Shown: one piece after another, positions 60,513 through 64,000 of the stretch | Layout: each line of letters starts with the position of its first letter | Numbering within the stretch: position 1 is the stretch's first letter | Assembly (NCBI GenBank): GCA_016776605.1 | Contig: JADHTB010000008.1 | Coordinates: 124,001-188,000, forward strand | From: Alphaproteobacteria bacterium | Lineage (GTDB): Bacteria; Pseudomonadota; Alphaproteobacteria; GCA-2731375 | Reading direction: 5' to 3' | DNA: 64,000 bases | The notes under the pieces: model-generated | The model's database searches: none | Seen by the model: only the letters and a program-made list of their open reading frames with translations | What the model was told of the DNA's origin: nothing | Program-made: the position numbers and the translations under genes

Positions 60513-60877
60513 CAAACAGGTTCCAGATAATCGTCCCACAGGTCGATATACAAACTGTCCTGGGCCGGCGCGTTGGCGCCCCATAATTCCTGGGCGGTGA
60601 AGCGGACGGAATACAGATGCTGGGGCTGTTTGCCGCCGCCATGGGCCAGGCTGTCGGCGAACTGGAAGACGCCGTGATCGGTGGCGATCTGCCCCTGTTT
60701 GCCGCGAATATAGCGGGGCAGCCGCGTGTGGCCCGTGGGATTGATGTTGCGGGCCCGGATGCTGTCCCCGACCTTGAACGAGGCGGCGACATCCGCATCC
60801 ACCCGCGCCGTGCCGGTGTTTTTATACAGACCCAGCACGACGTCGCGGGTGATCTTGCGGCTTGTCGCACCACTCAT
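60512..60877 (-). CDS. Nitrile hydratase beta subunit, C-terminal domain encoded separately
   Basis: 121 residues corresponding to the C-terminal SH3-like half of NHase beta (thiocyanate hydrolase alpha-type subunit). Key segments are FKVGDSIRARNINPTGHTRLPRYIRGKQG, with the Arg that hydrogen-bonds the oxidised cysteines, and the ending LYSVRFTAQELWGANA and SLYIDLWDDYLEPV. The start overlaps the stop of the N-half gene by four bases. The split is therefore genuine and not a frameshift, since both halves are complete and coupled. Confidence 0.88.
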   Translation of the reverse strand: MSGATSRKITRDVVLGLYKNTGTARVDADVAASFKVGDSIRARNINPTGHTRLPRYIRGKQGQIATDHGVFQFADSLAHGGGKQPQHLYSVRFTAQELWGANAPAQDSLYIDLWDDYLEPV

Positions 60878-61185
60878 GACGCCTCTCCCGATAATTCGGC
60901 CAGACGGGCGGCGAACTCGTCGGCGCTGATCACGCCCTTTTCCGCCAACATGGCGATGGTGCCTTCCAGCCAGCGTTCGTAATAGGGAAGGGACAGATAT
61001 TGCAGCGGCGGCATGCGCTCCTGCACATGGCGGAATTCATCCAGATTAAACAGGCCGCCCGCCAGGGCGACACGGGCCAGGGCCAGGACCTTACCCTCCC
61101 ATTGGTGATGAAAGACCGGTTCGTCCGCTTCCCGCAGGATCAGTCCATAACCATGCATGCCGCCCATATCGTGGATGCTGTTCAT
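60874..61185 (-). CDS. Nitrile hydratase beta subunit, N-terminal domain encoded separately
   Basis: 103 residues corresponding to the helical N-terminal half of NHase beta. The signature start [14 protein letters not shown] is conserved in nearly all NHase beta subunits, and [25 protein letters not shown] has the helix with the conserved Arg near the active site. It ends where the N-domain ends in fused proteins. The gene overlaps both the alpha gene before it and the C-half gene after it by four bases each. Confidence 0.9.
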   Translation of the reverse strand: MNSIHDMGGMHGYGLILREADEPVFHHQWEGKVLALARVALAGGLFNLDEFRHVQERMPPLQYLSLPYYERWLEGTIAMLAEKGVISADEFAARLAELSGEAS

Positions 61186-61772
61186 GATGCGGGCGCCTCC
61201 AGGGCTTTTGTGACGCCGATCATCGAATCCCGCGTCACCAGGGCCATCAGTTCATCCTCGCCCATGCCGTCGGTGCCGGCGGGCCGTTCGGGCAGCACCA
61301 TATAGCGCAGCTCGGCATTGCTGTCCCAGACCCGCACCTCTGCCTCGTCCGCGATCGCGGTGCCGAATTCCACCAGCACGCCGCGCGGGTCCGATGCGGC
61401 ACGGGAGCGATAGGGCGCGGATTTGTACCAAACCGGCGGCAGCCCCATGGTGGCCCATGGAAAGCAGGAACAAAGCGTGCAGACCACCAGGTTATGGACG
61501 GCGTGGGTATTTTCTACCACCACCATGTCCTCGCCCTGCACGGCCTCATAGCCTAATTCAACGATGGCATCGGTGGCATTGGCCAACAGCCGGGCCTTGA
61601 ACGCCGGATCGCTCCAGGCGCGCGCCACCACACGGGCGCCGTTTTGCGGCCCCAGCCGGTTTTCGAACAGATCAATGATCTCGTCGATGGCCGGGCTTTC
61701 CACCAGGCCCTTTTCCAGTAATAAAGATTCCAGCGCCCTGACCCGCAGGGCCACCTCCTCATCGGATGTCAT
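61182..61772 (-). CDS. nthA: Nitrile hydratase alpha subunit, cobalt type
   Basis: Metal-binding subunit (196 residues) that hydrates nitriles to amides, or a thiocyanate hydrolase gamma-like relative. The claw motif is VCTLCSC (Cys98, Cys101, Ser102, Cys103); Thr in the second position marks the cobalt class, where iron enzymes have Ser. The two outer Cys are normally oxidised. [28 protein letters not shown] follows, as in NHase alpha. The ATG at 61772 has GAGGGAG 5 bases upstream; a TTG six codons earlier is less likely. First gene of the four-gene operon, 61 bases after the adenosine deaminase stop. Confidence 0.92.
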   Translation of the reverse strand: MTSDEEVALRVRALESLLLEKGLVESPAIDEIIDLFENRLGPQNGARVVARAWSDPAFKARLLANATDAIVELGYEAVQGEDMVVVENTHAVHNLVVCTLCSCFPWATMGLPPVWYKSAPYRSRAASDPRGVLVEFGTAIADEAEVRVWDSNAELRYMVLPERPAGTDGMGEDELMALVTRDSMIGVTKALEAPAS

Positions 61773-61833
61773 GTCGTCTCCCTCGCGCAAAAACCTGCCT
61801 TCAGTCTAACAATCGAGCTTCCGCTTGTCACGG

Positions 61834-62847
61834 TTACGCCTGCCAGGCCGGATCATCCTGAAACGCCTGCCGCAGGGCGATTTTGCGGTCGGCCGCCTGC
61901 CAGGACGCATCGACGCCATTCAGGATCAGGCTGCGGATCTGCGCCCTATCGAAGCCGAAGACGTCGTGCAGCGCCATGAACTCCGCCAGCATGGAATTGT
62001 GAAACATGCCCGGATCGTCCGTATTGACGGTCAGCATCAGGCCCGCCTGCCAGAATTCCCGCACCGGATGATCGCCAATCGCGGCAATGGAGCCGGTGGC
62101 GACATTGGACAGGGGGCATAGCTCTATCGGTATCTGACGTTCGGCCAGCAGGGCCATCAGGGCGGGGTCCTGACGGGCGGCGATAGCGTGGCCGATGCGA
62201 TCAACGTCCAAGGCCTCCACCGCGCCGCGAATGCTTTCCGGCCCCGACGCCTCACCCGCATGGGCCGAGGTATGCAGGCCAAGGGCGCGGGCCGCCGCGT
62301 AAACGGGAGCAAAGGGTTCGGGAGGATACAGATGTTCCGAGCCGCCAATGCCAATGCCGATGATGCCGCAATCCATCACCTCGCGTATCTGGGCCAGGGT
62401 ATTGCCGGCCTGATCCGGGCCGTGATCGCGCACCAGATCGGCGATCAGCCAGACCTCCGTCTCGGGCACCCGGTCCAGGCCCTTGCGAATGGCCTGGGCC
62501 AGGCCCTGTGGTTCCAAGCCTTGATCGAGGAACCGGGTGGGGGAGAAAAACACCTCCGCATAACGGATATTCTGTTCCGCCAGGTCGCGGGCCACCGCCT
62601 CGGCAATGAACGAGAAATCCTCGTAAGACCGAATAAAACCATTCTTCCAGATCCAGGCCGCGATGAAGTCGGGGAAATCCTTGTAGGTCAGGCGCTGGCG
62701 CAGATCCGCCTGGCTGGGCACGCCGGGGTCGCCGCCATATTTCTGCATCAATTGCCATAGAGCCGGCAGCGGAATGGCGCCTTCCAGATGCAGGTGCAAT
62801 TCTACTTTCGGCAGGGCCTGCAACCAGGCCCGAAGATCGTCCGTCAT
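61834..62847 (-). CDS. Adenosine deaminase family protein
   Basis: Zinc amidohydrolase of 337 residues acting on a 6-aminopurine or related compound. Family motifs: the HxH in KVELHLHLEGA, YAEVFFSPTRFL, the catalytic Glu and His in TSAHAGEASGPESI, IGHAIAAR and VNTDDPGMF with the metal Asp. It may deaminate adenosine, adenine or aminodeoxyfutalosine-type nucleosides; the group cannot be split by eye. It precedes the nitrile hydratase operon on the same strand with a 61-base gap, so cotranscription is possible, and is divergent from the LLM gene. Confidence 0.88.
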   Translation of the reverse strand: MTDDLRAWLQALPKVELHLHLEGAIPLPALWQLMQKYGGDPGVPSQADLRQRLTYKDFPDFIAAWIWKNGFIRSYEDFSFIAEAVARDLAEQNIRYAEVFFSPTRFLDQGLEPQGLAQAIRKGLDRVPETEVWLIADLVRDHGPDQAGNTLAQIREVMDCGIIGIGIGGSEHLYPPEPFAPVYAAARALGLHTSAHAGEASGPESIRGAVEALDVDRIGHAIAARQDPALMALLAERQIPIELCPLSNVATGSIAAIGDHPVREFWQAGLMLTVNTDDPGMFHNSMLAEFMALHDVFGFDRAQIRSLILNGVDASWQAADRKIALRQAFQDDPAWQA

Positions 62848-62889
62848 TTGTGCTATACCAATGGTTCATCTTATTGGGAGACTGGTTAT

Positions 62890-64000
62890 ATGAAATTCGG
62901 CGTCTTTTATGAACTACAATTGCCCAAACCCTGGAAAGAAGGCGACGAACATCGCCTTTTCCAGGAAGCGCTGGAACAAATCGTGCTGGCCGACAAACTG
63001 GGCATCGATCACGCCTGGGCGGTGGAGCATCATTTTCTGGATGAATACTCCCATTGCTCCTCGCCGGAAGTCTTTCTGGCGGCAGCCGCCGGACAGACCA
63101 AGAATATCCGCCTGGGCCATGGCATCCGCCAGGTGATCCCGAATTACAATCATCCCGCCCGCACCGCCGAGGGTCTTGCGACCTTGGATCTGGTGTCCAA
63201 CGGCCGGGTCGATTTCGGCATTGGCGAAGGCGCGACGCGGTTGGAACTGGGCGGCTTTGACATTCCGGCCAGACAAAAGCGCGCCATGGCGGTCGAGGCA
63301 GCGGAGCAGGTCGCCAACATGATGGTGATGACGCCTTATCCCGGTTTCGAGGGCGAGCATTTCTCCATGCCCTGCCGGAATGTTCTGCCCAAACCGTTGC
63401 AGACCCCCCATCCGCCCATGTGGATGGCCTGTACCAACCGCGACACCATTAAGATCGCAGCCTCGCTTGGCGTGGGCGCCCTGGCATTCTCGTTCCTGGA
63501 TCAAGACGAAGCGAAAGCCTGGGCCGATATTTATTACGGCATCATCAAAAGCGAAGCCTGCGTGCCCGTGGGCCACAGCGTGAACGCCAACATCGCCATC
63601 GTGTCGAATTTCTCTCTGCACAAGGACCGGGAAGAAGCCATTCGCCGGGGCCAGGTGAATTTCGAATTCTTTGGCTATGCCATGAATGCCCTGGTCGCCG
63701 GAGACACGGTACCGGGGCGGACCGATTTATGGGGCGACTATATTGCCCAGCACGGCTCCAAGACCGAGGATCTGATCGCCTCCGTCAAGCGGGCCCGCAC
63801 CCACGTCTCGGGCATCGGCACGCCCGACGACCTGGCCGGACATATTGCCGAGTTCGAAGAGGCCGGCGTCGATCAGATCATCTTTCTGCAACAGGCCGGG
63901 CGCAATCTTCATACGGATATCTGCGAGTCCCTGGAATTATTCGCAGCCGACGTCATGCCGGCGTTCAAGGCGAAACAGGCCGCGAAGCAGAAAGCAAAGG
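62890..64000 (+). CDS. LLM class flavin-dependent oxidoreductase, C-terminally incomplete in window
   Basis: About 370 codons are visible; the frame is still open at the window end. It opens MKFGVFYELQLPKPW and shows AWAVEHHFLDEYSHCSSPEV, IRLGHGIRQVIPNYNHPART, LVSNGRVDFGIGEGATRLEL, LQTPHPPMWMACTN and VSGIGTPDDLAGHI, all typical of luciferase-like monooxygenases that use FMN. The late part (FKAKQAAKQKAK) is basic and is probably close to the end. Third LLM enzyme in the window and divergent from the adenosine deaminase/nitrile hydratase operon. Confidence 0.88.
   Translation, partial: MKFGVFYELQLPKPWKEGDEHRLFQEALEQIVLADKLGIDHAWAVEHHFLDEYSHCSSPEVFLAAAAGQTKNIRLGHGIRQVIPNYNHPARTAEGLATLDLVSNGRVDFGIGEGATRLELGGFDIPARQKRAMAVEAAEQVANMMVMTPYPGFEGEHFSMPCRNVLPKPLQTPHPPMWMACTNRDTIKIAASLGVGALAFSFLDQDEAKAWADIYYGIIKSEACVPVGHSVNANIAIVSNFSLHKDREEAIRRGQVNFEFFGYAMNALVAGDTVPGRTDLWGDYIAQHGSKTEDLIASVKRARTHVSGIGTPDDLAGHIAEFEEAGVDQIIFLQQAGRNLHTDICESLELFAADVMPAFKAKQAAKQKAK

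Noticed and set aside
60512..61185. Frameshifted single nitrile hydratase beta gene
   Set aside because: Both halves have their own start codon in ATGA overlaps and intact domain ends, as in known split-beta enzymes.

Overview
The window reads as chromosomal DNA of a GC-rich alphaproteobacterium. The strongest pointers are the block PBP1A - AmiC-type amidase - RNase E, an RNase E with a long acidic/arginine-rich tail, a BepA-like M48 protease with TPR repeats, an EF-G-like GTPase and a RidA - GDPD - COG3146 acyltransferase block. A marine Rhodospirillales-like lineage would fit, but the exact taxon is inference. No rRNA, tRNA, CRISPR array, insertion sequence or prophage gene was recognised. 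No dedicated DNA-binding transcription factor was recognised either; the only obvious signalling genes are a PAS histidine kinase and a class III nucleotide cyclase.

Layout. 0-13 kb is mostly core: peptidoglycan genes (mrcA fragment, amiC), rne, an aminotransferase, a degenerate gamma-glutamyltransferase-like lipoprotein, an M48 protease overlapping glycerol kinase, a DsbA-like protein, an aldo/keto reductase and a Gfo/Idh/MocA oxidoreductase preceded by a 33-codon SDR remnant. 13-32 kb is accessory metabolism: class II aldolase, acyl-CoA ligase, multi-PAS histidine kinase, GMC oxidoreductase, aspartate aminotransferase, ketopantoate reductase, EF-G-like protein, two tandem 2-keto-4-pentenoate hydratase paralogues, MsrP, a HAD phosphatase, a class III CoA-transferase and a pair of acyl-CoA dehydrogenases. 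32-46 kb holds small housekeeping genes (Bax-like glucosaminidase, HIT, GFA, COG3146 acyltransferase, GDPD, RidA, adenylate cyclase, agmatine-deiminase-like protein, TenA, phosphodiesterase, SDR, TauE/SafE, DUF2459, MFS).

46-64 kb is the most unusual part. An LLM flavoenzyme - HyuA - HyuB - Bcp operon is followed by a five-gene minus-strand operon: cupin, SDR, thioredoxin-fusion protein, UGSC selenoprotein, SDR/epimerase. The UGSC gene is interrupted by an in-frame TGA in the sequence GLAD-U-GSC. A well-formed bacterial SECIS-like hairpin lies directly behind that TGA, so the gene should be read as one 179-residue selenoprotein and not as two ORFs. Divergent from it are an LLM enzyme, a VOC protein and a zinc alcohol dehydrogenase. 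Next comes a tightly overlapping operon for a cobalt-type nitrile hydratase whose beta subunit is split into two genes, as in thiocyanate hydrolase and toyocamycin nitrile hydratase. It also encodes a full-length beta-like activator with a His/Asp-rich insert. An adenosine-deaminase-family gene lies just upstream on the same strand, and a third LLM enzyme runs off the window.

The window also carries dispersed repeats at gene 3' ends. There are three near-identical 104-bp structured repeats (plus a fragment) bounded by TAGAGC/GCTCTA, a second short family (TAGAGC-GTTCCGGGCTATT), and a perfect 27-bp-arm palindrome between convergent genes. Several of these repeats supply the stop codon of the flanking gene.
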